Positions 47,963-57,024 of a DNA stretch of 63,561 nt are shown piece after piece. Below the pieces are notes generated by a model. The model was not told the DNA's origin and searched no databases. It was given only the letters and a program-made list of their open reading frames with translations. Origin of the DNA: Haliscomenobacter sp. GTDB lineage: Bacteria > Bacteroidota > Bacteroidia > Chitinophagales > Saprospiraceae. Location: contig JADJPL010000023.1 of assembly GCA_016713275.1 (NCBI GenBank), positions 7,501 to 71,061 on the forward strand. Reading direction: 5' to 3'. A program made the position numbers and the translations under genes. The stretch's first letter is position 1, and every line of letters begins with the position of its first letter.

Positions 47963-48238
47963 TTATTTGCGCTTGCGCTTGGATGCTACAATGGCTTCCA
48001 GATCTTCCCGGCGAATCAGAACCCGGCGTCCGACATGAACACGTTCTACCCTACCCTGCCTCATCATAAGGTCAATCGTGGGGCAGGAGACGCCCAAAAA
48101 TTCGCTGGCTTCCTTCCGGGAAAGAAGATCAGCCCATTGCCGGGCGTCTCGGGAAAGCTGGAATTTAGCCAGTGCGCGGTCACAAGCGCCTTCAATGATC
48201 TGGTTTAGTTCCTCATCCGTTAGTGTTGCTACTTTCAT
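47963..48238 (-). CDS. xis: Excisionase/MerR-like helix-turn-helix protein
   Basis: 91 residues from ATG at 48238. After an acidic helix (DEELNQIIEGACDRALAKFQ), the core LLSRKEASEFLGVSCPTIDLMMRQGRVERVHVGRRVLIRREDLEAIVASKRKRK is a helix-turn-helix of the excisionase (XisH/AlpA-type) family with a basic tail. It would bend attachment-site DNA and direct excision. It lies 62 bases upstream of the helicase gene. Confidence 0.8.
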   Translation of the reverse strand: MKVATLTDEELNQIIEGACDRALAKFQLSRDARQWADLLSRKEASEFLGVSCPTIDLMMRQGRVERVHVGRRVLIRREDLEAIVASKRKRK

Positions 48239-48396
48239 TTTCTTCGTTTTAACGCCAATTTGCGCGATGTTCAAAAATTTTGTTGGCCAAACCCGGGATT
48301 GAATACTCTTCAACACAAAACTCAACTATTGCGGTGAGAATATCCACAACAACGCCGGAAAAGTTTTCCCCAACATGTTGATAACTAATTAATTAA

Positions 48397-48453
48397 AATA
48401 TAGGTTTATTCATTTTTGGACGTTTCAGGAATTGTTTGAAATAAACCTATATT
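48397..48453. promoter_or_regulatory. 14 bp inverted repeat, candidate operator or origin
   Basis: aatataggtttatt (48397-48410) and its exact complement aataaacctatatt (48440-48453) flank 29 bases of AT-rich DNA. They lie about 160 bases upstream of the excisionase start. They may be the excisionase/helicase operator or part of an origin. No iterons were identified. Confidence 0.55.
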
Positions 48454-48875
48454 GAAATAAAAGGGGAAAGGGTTGCCCCCCGATCAATGGCCCAACTTTC
48501 AAGCGTCCTCCGGTTCTACCCCACGGGCACGCCCTAGCCCAACACCTCAGGCGGCCAGGTGATCGCGTTCCCCCTGCCAGCGGCGTGGTGTCAGGCTCTT
48601 TTCCGTCGTGGCCGGTTCGCCCGTTTGGTATGGTTGTTGGTCCCCTTGTCGGAAAACTTGTTGGTTTGGTGTCATCCGTGCCTTCATGCGTCGTTTTTTG
48701 AACGGTGGCCTGTCAGTGGTTTTTAGACCATGCCGATGCGTCCCGGCTCCAGGATCGTGGAAGTGGGGCGCTCGGTCATGATGGCGCTTGTGTGGGCGAG
48801 CTCGTTGTAAAATGCTGGGGGTCGGCCCGGCGTAACTTCCCGTGCGGTCGATCAGGGGGGAATAAGGATTTCATT
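48454..48875. other. Unresolved stretch inside the element
   Basis: About 420 bases with mixed composition and no convincing frame on either strand. It may hold a decayed gene. I see no RNA gene. Confidence 0.4.
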
Positions 48876-49625
48876 TTAGTGATGGTTTAAGCTGTTCCCC
48901 GTTAAGCATTGGTTTTCAAGCGCTTTGCACGCCTGTAAAATGCCGTTTTGCATCGCGGGGAACAGAATAAAAGGATAGGTTTTTGATCCGGACGGTAAGC
49001 CAGGGCACGCCCACAATTGCGGCAATGCCCGGCTTCCGTTGCTAGTGGTGTTTCCCGTTCCCGTTGCTGGAGAACTCCAGGGAAAAAGGGACTTGTACCG
49101 GCGTCCCCCCGGCCTGGTGTTGGTTGACCTGGTGCGATGGGGTAGGGACCTGGTTGCCGGTGGTGGTGGTGATACCGGCGGCTTCGTTTTTGATCGTCTC
49201 GATCTCTCTTTGAAATTCAGCACGGGCACGGTAATAATTTTTGACCTCCTGCCAGTGTGCCCTATCCCCAAATAGCTGCATTTCCGTTAAATGCCGGATC
49301 TCTCGGAGTAAAAAGAGTTCAACGCCAATACCGGCCAACATGAGTGGACAGGAGCGCCAACAGGGTAGGGCCACCGGACTTGGTTAAGCTCAGTCGGCGG
49401 GACAAGCCCCATCAGAACGGCCAGACTCCCCGAGCCCGAAAATTGCCGGGCCGCGGTTGAGTGCGGAAGAAAGGTGCCGGTGCTGTATAGCCGTCCCTGC
49501 GACAAGGCTAGAGGTGGCATAATGGCCCAAACACGGCGATAGCACGGCGTAGGCCCATTAAACTCCAGCAGTGCGGGCAGATCCGGCAATTGTTGGACCA
49601 GGAAGTTTGCATTGGAATTTTGCAT
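48876..49625 (-). pseudogene. Hypothetical membrane-associated element protein (frameshifted)
   Basis: Minus-strand frames overlap but none is long. The start MQNSNANFLVQQLPDLPALL is clean. Later pieces include SGSGSLAVLMGLVPPTEL, a hydrophobic stretch MLAGIGVELFLLREIRHL and an alpha-helical coiled part (DRAHWQEVKNYYRARAEFQREIETIKNEAAG), then NGSRALPQLWACPGLPSG. They suggest one protein of about 240 residues broken by several indels. No family recognised. Confidence 0.35.
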
Positions 49626-49750
49626 CTTTACAATGTTTTGAATGGTAATACTTTCAAAATTCCCTCCCCGTCGTTGTGGTCAAACTTTGAGCGGGGAGGG
49701 TTTTTTATTTCAGTCAATCCAAGCCGGGCGTATGGTCCCCGGGTAACTCA

Positions 49751-51065
49751 CTATTTGGCTATCTTCAAAATGGGCTGCCTGGTTGCGCCAAAGACGGTTT
49801 CCACGTCCTGGAGGTAGGGGATAGTTGCTGCCAGCTTTTTAGCCAAGCTCCTTTTGTCGTATGTGTTCAAAATGTCCCCTCCACTGACAGCGTGCCCCGT
49901 CATGCGCTTAATTACCTCGTTTGGCGCTCCCAGGTCCTTGAGGTTAGAAACGAAGCTTCTACGCCCCGTATGCGTCCCAACTTGCGTCCATCGGGGAAGG
50001 TATTCGATATGCCGCTCCCCTGAATCGGTGGCCACGGGTATTTCATCATCGAAGCCAGCCAGCCGGGCAAGCTCTTTTATATCGCTCAACAAGCCGGTGA
50101 CAAAAGGGAGGCGCCCCCCGTTGCGCTCCAGGATCTCCCGGACGGGTCCCAGGATGGGCGCGGCGGCGGTTTGGTCGTCTTTCCGGCCTTTTTGTGTGCG
50201 AATGATCTGGAAAAAGAACCCGTTCACCTCCAGCAAGTCCCGGGAAGAAAGGGAGAGTTTGCCCCAATCGCTTTCCCTCAAGCCGGTCAAACAGGCAGCT
50301 ACGAAGCAATCACGGGCACGGATCATTTTAGGATCGGTCAACTCCAGGTCGAACAGGTGTTTAACTTCCTCCAGGGCAAAGTATGGTTCGGGTTTTGGCG
50401 TCGGTGCGGGTAAATTAAGATCTTCGTTTAGTCTCACCTCAAACGATGCGCGGTTTTTGTTCACACCTGCATCCCAAGCGGGGCGCCATATTTGTTTTAC
50501 CCGCTTAACCATTGAATGCGTATAGGCGTCGTCTCTCCCCTCGCTGCGTAGATAGGCAGTAAAGTCTTTATAAAATGCCTTGTCTACGTCGGCAAAGGTC
50601 ATTTTCCGACCGCCTACAAATTTGGAGAATAGCCCCATCGCGTTTTCGTATACCTTGACCGTGCCCCGCTTCTTATCCTTCCAATCGCCTGCGAGTAACT
50701 TTTGAAAAAAGGGTTCTACCTGGTACGGCGTTTGGGACTTACCAACGGCCACATTAAAACGCCTCACCACTTCCGGCCAACTTACCGGCGCAAGATCCTC
50801 CCCCCGGTAACGTGCTTCCCGCTGGTTTTTCGCTAATAATATCGTCAATGATAGAACGGAGTTCGGAAATACGGTCTCCTAGTTGGGTGTTCCAAAACGC
50901 TGCATCGGGCGAAGTGTCCTTGTACCGCTGCCCTGCCTTATCCCAGTTGGACGGGTGACAGGATAGGCCGGAGGATAGACGGTTTCGACCATAATGAAAG
51001 CGAATTCCCACTTTTGTGTCTTGACCGTTGTTGAGATGCGCGCCTATACGAATTATTGGTTTCAT
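49751..51065 (-). pseudogene. int: Tyrosine recombinase/integrase (frameshifted)
   Basis: The first frame (ATG at 51065) is an arm-binding N-terminal domain (MKPIIRIGAHLNNG...SNWDKAGQRYKD). The second (to 49751) contains the core-binding and catalytic domain with Arg in CLTGLRESDWGKL, His-x-x-Arg in GTHTGRRSF, His in MTGHAVSGG and Tyr in LNTYDKRS, a complete active site. The break is at about 50840. It lies at the right end of the element, 165 bases from the attR repeat, as usual. It integrates at the tRNA-Gln 3' end. Confidence 0.85.
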
Positions 51066-51230
51066 ATGTCCTTGTTTTACCCGCAAGATAAGGGGAAAAA
51101 ATGACAAAGGAAACTGAAAGGAGACGCATTTTCACAAGTGGGAATATTTTGAACCTATCAAAACCCCTATCAATATTGATATATATATTTAATTATACTC
51201 CGTTAAATACCCCAAATACTTAAATAATAG

Positions 51231-51248
51231 TCCTTGTGGGTCTACATA
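51231..51248. repeat. attR: 18 bp direct repeat
   Basis: Identical copy of 43827-43844, directly followed by the original terminator of tRNA-Gln. Confidence 0.9.
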
Positions 51249-51250
51249 AA

Positions 51251-51279
51251 AAGGCTCGGAGATAATCCGGGCCTTTTTT
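51251..51279 (+). terminator. Displaced intrinsic terminator of tRNA-Gln
   Basis: aaggctcgga (51251-51260) pairs with tccgggcctt (51266-51275) with one G-T wobble and a 5-base loop, followed by a T-run. Its position directly after the att copy shows it ended the tRNA-Gln transcript before integration. Confidence 0.75.
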
Positions 51280-51444
51280 GTTTTTAACCTCTGTTCACCA
51301 GCCCGGCGCAAGGCTACATAATCCATAGCATAAGCCTACCCAATGATTTGAATCAATGCTTGTACTGACAAAAGTCGTCAATTCTGATCGCCATTCTTTC
51401 TTTTTTTATGATCATATTTTCATATAAAGGTAGATCGCAAGAAA

Positions 51445-52386
51445 ATGAAAGAGGAACTGTTTGTTAGCGGCCGGAATATCCCGCACATTGATCCCAACCT
51501 GAACATCTGGCACTGGCCCATCGGGTTGTATCTTTTCTTAGGGGGCTTGGCAGCCGGCATTTTGTTTTTCTCGAGCATTTACACGATTCTCGGGAAAGAG
51601 AAAGAGCTCCCCACCGCAGTAAAATGGGCTACATTCCTGGCGCCGTCGGCACTGGTGATCGGCCTGCTGGCCTTGTTCATCGACCTCAAACACAAGACGT
51701 ATTTCTGGCGGCTGTACACCACGATCCGCCTGGAGTCTCCGATGTCGTGGGGCGCCTGGACGCTGATGGCCATCACGCCGTTGTCTTTTGTCTGGATGGC
51801 GAGCTACCTGAAGGAATTACTTCCCAACTGGGACTGGAAATATGGCTTTTTAAACCGGATGGAATCCTGGGTGATCAAAAACCGGGTGGGCATCGCCTGG
51901 GTCATGATTGTCTTGTCCGTGATCCTGGGCATTTACACCGGCATTTTGCTTTCGGCATTCAACGCACGGCCCTTGTGGAACACGGCACTGCTGGGTCCGC
52001 TATTCCTGGTGTCGGGGTTGTCGACGGGCGCCGCAACGATCATGTGGATGTCGAAAGACCACCACGAACAAAACCTGTTTCGCCAACTGGACCTGTTGCT
52101 GATTGCCATCGAGCTGTTTTTCATCGTACACCTGTTCATGGGCTTTTTGGCCGGTTCGGAGGTGAATATCGAGGCGGCAAAACTGTTCCTCGGTGGCGAG
52201 TTCACTGCAAGTTTCTGGGTGTTCGTCGTCGGACTGGGATTGATTTTCCCCGCCATTCTGGAAATTTTGGAGCTACGGGGCAAAAAAATCCCCGTCGCGG
52301 TGCCCGCGCTGTGCGTGCTGATCGGCGGTCTGGTCTTCCGCCTGATCATGGTCGAAGCAGGGCAGGTAACGCGGTATTTGTATTGA
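51445..52386 (+). CDS. nrfD: NrfD/PsrC-type membrane quinone oxidoreductase subunit
   Basis: 313 residues with eight to nine membrane helices. HWPIGLYLFLGGLAAGILFFSS is the characteristic first helix, and ARPLWNTALLGPLFLVSGLSTGAA and LVFRLIMVEAGQVTRYLY are also family-like. NrfD-family subunits exchange electrons between the quinone pool and a cytosolic or periplasmic Fe-S/Mo protein. No such partner gene is adjacent, so this NrfD is an orphan. Split YeeE and rhodanese genes follow on the same strand after 158 bases, so involvement in sulfur compound respiration is inferred. Confidence 0.85.
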   Translation: MKEELFVSGRNIPHIDPNLNIWHWPIGLYLFLGGLAAGILFFSSIYTILGKEKELPTAVKWATFLAPSALVIGLLALFIDLKHKTYFWRLYTTIRLESPMSWGAWTLMAITPLSFVWMASYLKELLPNWDWKYGFLNRMESWVIKNRVGIAWVMIVLSVILGIYTGILLSAFNARPLWNTALLGPLFLVSGLSTGAATIMWMSKDHHEQNLFRQLDLLLIAIELFFIVHLFMGFLAGSEVNIEAAKLFLGGEFTASFWVFVVGLGLIFPAILEILELRGKKIPVAVPALCVLIGGLVFRLIMVEAGQVTRYLY

Positions 52387-52544
52387 TGAAACCCTTTACG
52401 GTGACTGGTTTTGTGCATGCCATCGCACGCCTCCCAGCCTCCTAAAGGAGTAGCCCCACCTAAATGCACAAAACCTCTTGCTTCGGGAAATAATGAAACA
52501 AAAACAAGCTGCATAAGGCCGCGCAGGCCGAAAACTTAATCAAT

Positions 52545-53060
52545 ATGGACAAAAGCAAATCGTATATCAATTCGTATCTGGGCGGCGTCTTGCTGGGCTT
52601 GTTGCTGCTGGCCACGTTTTACATCAATGGAAGGGGGCTTGGAGCAAGTGGCGCGATCAAAGATTCCGTAGCGGCTACGGTCAACCAGCTCGCTCCCGAG
52701 CACGCCAAAGAGTCGAAATACATTGGCAAGTTGCTCAGCGACGGAGAAAAACCGCTGAACAGCTGGCTGGTCTTTGAAGTACTGGGCATCCTGGCCGGCA
52801 GTTTCATTTCCGGGGCCCTGGCTGGCCGCCTGAAGTGGAAAACCGAGCATTCGCCAAAGATCTCCATCCGCACGCGAATCCTTTTCGCCGGTATGGGAGG
52901 CGTTTTGTTCGGGATTGGTTCCCAGCTCGCCAGGGGTTGCACCAGCGGAGCAGCCCTCAGCGGCTCTGCCGCGCTGGGGTTGTCGGGCTTCATCACCATG
53001 CTGTGCATCTTCGGATCGGCGTACATGTTCGCCTGGTTTTTCAGAAAACTATGGATTTAA
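52545..53060 (+). CDS. YeeE/YedE-family half transporter (first half)
   Basis: 171 residues. Signal/anchor helix, then VLGILAGSFISGALAG and FGIGSQLARGCTSGAALSG, whose Cys matches the conserved thiosulfate-path Cys of YeeE/TsuA, and a last helix. Full TsuA-type proteins contain two such Cys-containing halves. Here they are separate genes 24 bases apart. It should import thiosulfate or related sulfur species; the substrate is inferred from the family. Confidence 0.83.
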   Translation: MDKSKSYINSYLGGVLLGLLLLATFYINGRGLGASGAIKDSVAATVNQLAPEHAKESKYIGKLLSDGEKPLNSWLVFEVLGILAGSFISGALAGRLKWKTEHSPKISIRTRILFAGMGGVLFGIGSQLARGCTSGAALSGSAALGLSGFITMLCIFGSAYMFAWFFRKLWI

Positions 53061-53084
53061 CTCACCAACGATAAATCATCAACA

Positions 53085-53675
53085 ATGGGTCCGCTAATCC
53101 CTCAAGGCATCATCGGCGAAGGCTGGTCTTATGTCATCGCCTTTATCACAGGCGCCTTCTTCGGCATGATCCTGGAATCCTCCGGATTTTCTTCTTCCCG
53201 CAAAATAGTAGGCCTTTTCTATGGCTACGATTTCACCGTGCTCCGGGTGTTCTTCACCGCAACCGTGACGGCGATGATCGGCCTGCTGTATTTTAACTAT
53301 ATGGGCTGGATCGACCTGAGTATGGTCTACTTTCCGCCCATGTACCTCTGGGCTGCTATCTCAGGCGGGCTGATCATGGGGCTGGGATTTATCATGGGCG
53401 GCTTTTGCCCGGGCACCGGACTGTGCGCGGTGGGCATCGGCAAACTGGACGCGGTAGCGAATGTCGTTGGCCTTTATCTCGGGATCTTCCTGTTTTCCGA
53501 AGGATACGCTTTCTTTGAGAAGCTGTACCTGAGCAACGCACTGGGAGACCTTAGAGTAAACGAAGTCCTTGGCATCTCCTCGGGGTTGTTCGCCTTTTTG
53601 TTTGCTTCTATTGCGCTGACTGCTTTTATTATCACGGCATGGATCCAAAAGCGGGTGAAGCCGGTTGATTATTAG
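53085..53675 (+). CDS. YeeE/YedE-family half transporter (second half)
   Basis: 196 residues with five to six helices. SYVIAFITGAFFGMILESSGFSSSRKIVG and LGFIMGGFCPGTGLCAVGIGKLDA carry the second conserved Cys-x-Gly-Thr motif (two cysteines, FCPGTGLC). It complements the preceding half gene. A fused parent protein split into two genes is common in YeeE/YedE families. Confidence 0.83.
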   Translation: MGPLIPQGIIGEGWSYVIAFITGAFFGMILESSGFSSSRKIVGLFYGYDFTVLRVFFTATVTAMIGLLYFNYMGWIDLSMVYFPPMYLWAAISGGLIMGLGFIMGGFCPGTGLCAVGIGKLDAVANVVGLYLGIFLFSEGYAFFEKLYLSNALGDLRVNEVLGISSGLFAFLFASIALTAFIITAWIQKRVKPVDY

Positions 53676-53817
53676 TTTGAAAACAAGTACCTTCTTCCGG
53701 AACAACTGACCGGCGTTTAAGGCCTCCCCTACCGGCGCTCAAAGAGAACGGCTGAAACAAATAAAGGGGATAAATATTTACTCTATTACTTTCTTTGTTG
53801 ACAAAGTTCTACTACAA

Positions 53818-54468
53818 ATGCAAAATCTGAATTATATCGTTGCGGGGTCTATCCTGGTGCTGTTGGGACTGGGATTAGCTCTTTTGCCCGAAAAAAACAA
53901 CCGCAAGGAATTATCTGCCGAGCAATTGGTGCTCGAGCTGACCGACGAAACGCGGTTTGCCAGCGGAGATCTCGTAGCCGGCAAAATCATCTCCAAAGAC
54001 CCCGTTTTTTTACTGGTCGATGTGCGGACACCGGAAGCCTTTGCCGCTTTCGCTTTGCCCAACGCAATCAACATCCCGCTGGAAAACCTGCTGGATGAGG
54101 AATCGGCCGAGATCCTGGACAGAGACTATCTGGACATCGTTTTCTACTCCGACGACGACCTCAAAGCCGAACAGGCCTGGATGCTCAAAAAACGAAGCGG
54201 CGCCAAAAGCATCCATATTCTGAAAGGCGGGCTCAACCAATGGATCAAAGATTTTTTCCTGGCCGCCGAACCCAATCCCACCGCGCCCAGGGAAGCCCAC
54301 GAGCAGTACCAGTTTCGCCAGGCAGCCCGCACCTATTTTCTGGGGGGAAGCCGGCCGATCGATCCCGCCGCGCTGGGCGACCTGGAGCCTGCTGCTCCCG
54401 CGAAACGGGAAATCAAGGTGCTTCCCAAAAAACCGGCAGCCCAGCAAGAGGAAGAAGAAGGATGTTGA
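53818..54468 (+). CDS. Membrane-anchored rhodanese-like protein with C-terminal Cys (copy 1)
   Basis: 216 residues. N-terminal helix (YIVAGSILVLLGLGLALLPE), rhodanese fold (DPVFLLVDVRTPEAFAAFALPNAINIPL...YLDIVFYSDDDLKAEQAWMLKKRSGAKSIHILKGGLNQW). The active-site cysteine position is Ser111 (FYSDDD), so it is not an ordinary sulfurtransferase. An extended linker (PKKPAAQQ) ends in EEEEGC with Cys216 as the last residue. The same arrangement recurs in the next gene, so the terminal Cys may take the sulfane sulfur instead of the catalytic loop. Sits after the YeeE halves, so likely handles imported sulfur in the periplasm. Confidence 0.8.
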   Translation: MQNLNYIVAGSILVLLGLGLALLPEKNNRKELSAEQLVLELTDETRFASGDLVAGKIISKDPVFLLVDVRTPEAFAAFALPNAINIPLENLLDEESAEILDRDYLDIVFYSDDDLKAEQAWMLKKRSGAKSIHILKGGLNQWIKDFFLAAEPNPTAPREAHEQYQFRQAARTYFLGGSRPIDPAALGDLEPAAPAKREIKVLPKKPAAQQEEEEGC

Positions 54469-54501
54469 TCGAATACAGGCGCCTTTAAAATCAGTTCCGT
54501 C

Positions 54502-55127
54502 ATGAAAGAATCGAAAAAAACGTTCTGGTTAGCGATCATCGCTTTCCTTTTTGTCGCCGTCATCGGGATCGGACTCTGGACCTCCAGACCCCAATCGATG
54601 CCATTAAAACGATCGGCCGCCGAAACGCTCGAACTACTGGGAAAAACGGAGTCGACGATCAGCGCCCAGGATGCCCGGAAAATCCTTGCCGAGAAAAGCG
54701 CCCGCTACCGGTTTATCGATTTACGAGACCCGGCAGCCTTTATCCAGGACCATATCGACGGCGCGGTGAATATCCCGCTGAATTCCCTGATGGCCCCCGA
54801 ATACGCAACCCTTTTCAAAGACGCGTCCACCACCTATATCCTTTACGGAGACGACCCATCCTACGCCAACGGGCCCTGGCTGACGCTCCAGCAGGCCGGT
54901 TTTGACAACTTCAAAACCCTGCAAGGCGGATACGCGCTGTTTACCAATTTCCCCGATTCCGCCTATATCGCCGAACGGCCCCAATTCGATTACAAAAAGG
55001 TGTTCGAAAGCGAACAGGCGAAATTACTCTCCGCCGCCAAGGCGACTCCGCCACCCGCCGCGCCCGCAAAAAAACGGTCATTCCCAAGAAAAAAGCGGTA
55101 GAGAAAGAGCAAGATGAAGGGTGTTGA
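54502..55127 (+). CDS. Membrane-anchored rhodanese-like protein with C-terminal Cys (copy 2, tail frameshifted)
   Basis: N-terminal helix (FWLAIIAFLFVAVIGIGLW), rhodanese fold with RFIDLRDPAAFIQDHIDGAVNIPL and ILYGDDPSYANG, where Gly116 takes the place of the catalytic Cys. As printed, the frame stops at 55101 with SFPRKKR after an A7 run (55078-55084 region). One added A gives KKTVIPKKKAVEKEQDEGC ending at 55127, parallel to the copy 1 tail (KVLPKKPAAQQEEEEGC). I therefore take 208 residues with terminal Cys208 as the true product. It lies 33 bases after copy 1, in one transcript. Confidence 0.75.
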
Positions 55128-55206
55128 GGGAATTCACCCCTTCACCTCCACCAGTTCTCCCCGCTCCGCTGCCAGATCCCGGCCCCACTGGGCAATCGCT
55201 TCCAAA

Positions 55207-55250
55207 ACAGGGAGCAGGGAGCAGGGAGCAGGAAGCAAGGAGCAGGAAGC
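55207..55250. repeat. gggagca heptamer array
   Basis: About six degenerate copies of gggagca/ggaagca after the second rhodanese gene, the same unit as at 43590-43646. The 228-base gap 55128-55355 otherwise holds nothing recognised. Confidence 0.75.
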
Positions 55251-55355
55251 ATTAGAAACTTTGGACAGAAGGTTAGTAAATTACATTCGGAACTTTGGCG
55301 CCGGTTCTTTTGTTGCTATTTAGAGTTCTTTTCAAGTTTTCGCAACGGCAACCTC

Positions 55356-55598
55356 ATGACTGACAACACGATAAAAGTAGAATTGCTCAGCGATAAAGCG
55401 CTTGCCTTATTGCTTCAATTGGAACAGCTGAATATCCTGCGTTTGGTAAGGAGCGGTGATATGGAAGAAAAGCCTAAACGCCAATGGGCCGGCAGCATCT
55501 CCAAAGAAACCGCTTCTGAACTTCTCATCTCCCGGCTACCAAAAGCCGGGAGAATGGGCAACGCGCATATTGATCTGGAGAGCATGGACTGTCATTGA
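55356..55598 (+). CDS. Hypothetical small protein (antitoxin-like N-terminus)
   Basis: 80 residues. KVELLSDKALALLLQLEQLNILRLV resembles the start of short Bacteroidota proteins sometimes paired with toxins; the C-terminal part (KETASELLISRLPKAGRMGNAH) is not recognised. No toxin gene is adjacent. Function unknown. Confidence 0.5.
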   Translation: MTDNTIKVELLSDKALALLLQLEQLNILRLVRSGDMEEKPKRQWAGSISKETASELLISRLPKAGRMGNAHIDLESMDCH

Positions 55599-55759
55599 GT
55601 GTTCGCGAGGCATAAACTAAACCCCAGCCCCGCCCCAACCTGCTCCCGGTTGGCCAGCGCTTCCGCCCCGCCGCCCCCAACGTTAAGCATATTTAACCTT
55701 GCCCAACCCATTCAATCCGTACCTTTAGCGGGTATTTTTCACCCAAACAAACGAAACGC

Positions 55760-56993
55760 ATGTTCGACGTGATCGTCATTGGAGGGGGTACGATTGGGGC
55801 GGCTACCGCGTATTACCTTTCCAAGCAGCAGATAGGCAAAGTCGCTTTGTTCGACAAAGGGACGATCGGCGGCGGGGCCGCTTCCTGGGCCGCTTCCCTG
55901 CTGACGCAGGTGCGCGCCAAAACCGATACCATTCCCCTGGTGCAGGAGACCTACCGGGCCCTGGAGGCGCTGGAGGCCGAGCTTGGCGAATCGATCGGCG
56001 CCAAACGGGTAGGCAGCCTTCAGATCGCCGGATCGGAAAAAACGGCGGCGTCCATCGAAAACCTGGCGGAAATCGCCACCCAATTTGGCATCACCAACCA
56101 TTGGGTAGACGCGCAGGAAGTGAAAGCGATGGTTCCCTGGATCAACGAAGGGAAAGTCCTCAAGGCTTCGTTTATGCCGGACGACGTCTTCCTCGAAGCG
56201 TTCGTGCTGGCCAACGCCTACGCCAAAGCAGCCCGCCGGAACGGAGCAGTGCTGTTTCCAGATACGGAGGTTACCGAAATCGTTGCCGAAAACGGGCGCG
56301 TTACCGGGGTGCGCACACAACAAGGGTTCTATGCGGCGCCTTTTGTGGTCGATGCGGCCGGGGCCTGGTCCAACTTGCTCTCCATGCCCCAGGCTATTCC
56401 CCTGCCTATGGCGCCGGTGCGCAGCATCTACTGGATCACGCGGCCCAATCCGGCCCTATTTCCCCCCACCCAGCCCATGACGGTTATCCCCGACGCGATG
56501 GCGTACTCCCGCCCCGAGACCGGCGGACTGCTCTTCGGCATCCGCGACCGGGAATCGCCTTTCGTCCATCCCCGCGAACTGCCGGAAACTTACAACGGCC
56601 GGCAGTTTATCGAGTCGGAAAAACATTGGGAAATCTTGCTGGACGAAGGCAAGGAATTCCGGGAGTTTTTTTCCGGGGTTTGAGGACGTGGAGATCGCTC
56701 ATTGCATCACCGGAGTATCGACCTATACGCCAGATTCCCGCTTCGTCATTGGTCCATCGCCCAGGCTGGAAGGCTTTTATGCCGCTACCGGCTGCGTGGG
56801 GGCGGGCGTGGCCATGTCGGCCGGGTTCGGCAGAGCGGTGTCCGAGCTGATCGCCGGCCAGCCGCCGTTTACCGATATATCCGCTTTTGCCCCCACCCGC
56901 CTGGGCGACTTCGATCCCTTCAGCGACGGATTTATGGAACAGTGTTCGGCTGCGCGGGCGAATAAGAAGGATGTGGTTAGGGTTAGTGGTTAG
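55760..56993 (+). pseudogene. FAD-dependent oxidoreductase, DAO family (frameshifted)
   Basis: The first frame (307 codons) has the Rossmann GGGTIGAATAYYLSKQ, IGGGAASWAAS and a glycine-oxidase-like core. The T7 run at about 56675-56682 adds one base. With six T it continues FPGFEDVEIAHCITGV and the C-terminal FAD block GFYAATGCVGAGVAMSAGFG to 56993. The family covers D-amino-acid and sarcosine oxidases; the substrate is unknown. The last codons and the stop lie within the heptamer array that follows, so the C-terminus has been altered or provided by repeats. Confidence 0.8.
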
Positions 56994-57024
56994 TGGTTAG
57001 TGGGTGGTGGGTGGTGGGTGAGTG
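56974..57024. repeat. ggttagt/gggtggt heptamer array
   Basis: About seven 7-base units run across the stop codon of the FAD gene and into the left inverted repeat. Related units (caaccac on this strand) occur outside the right arm. Confidence 0.75.

Larger units (their letters stand above)
43845..51230. mobile_element. 7.4 kb tRNA-Gln-integrated element (integrase/helicase/primase)
   Basis: It is bounded by 18 bp direct repeats and sits in the 3' end of tRNA-Gln. The gene order, all on the minus strand, is tyrosine integrase next to the right end, a membrane-like hypothetical, excisionase, RepA-like helicase, BT4734-type primase-like protein and three small hypotheticals. No relaxase, conjugation, capsid or defence gene was seen. 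It is best described as a small integrative, possibly mobilisable element or satellite. Many of its genes carry single-base breaks. Confidence 0.85.
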
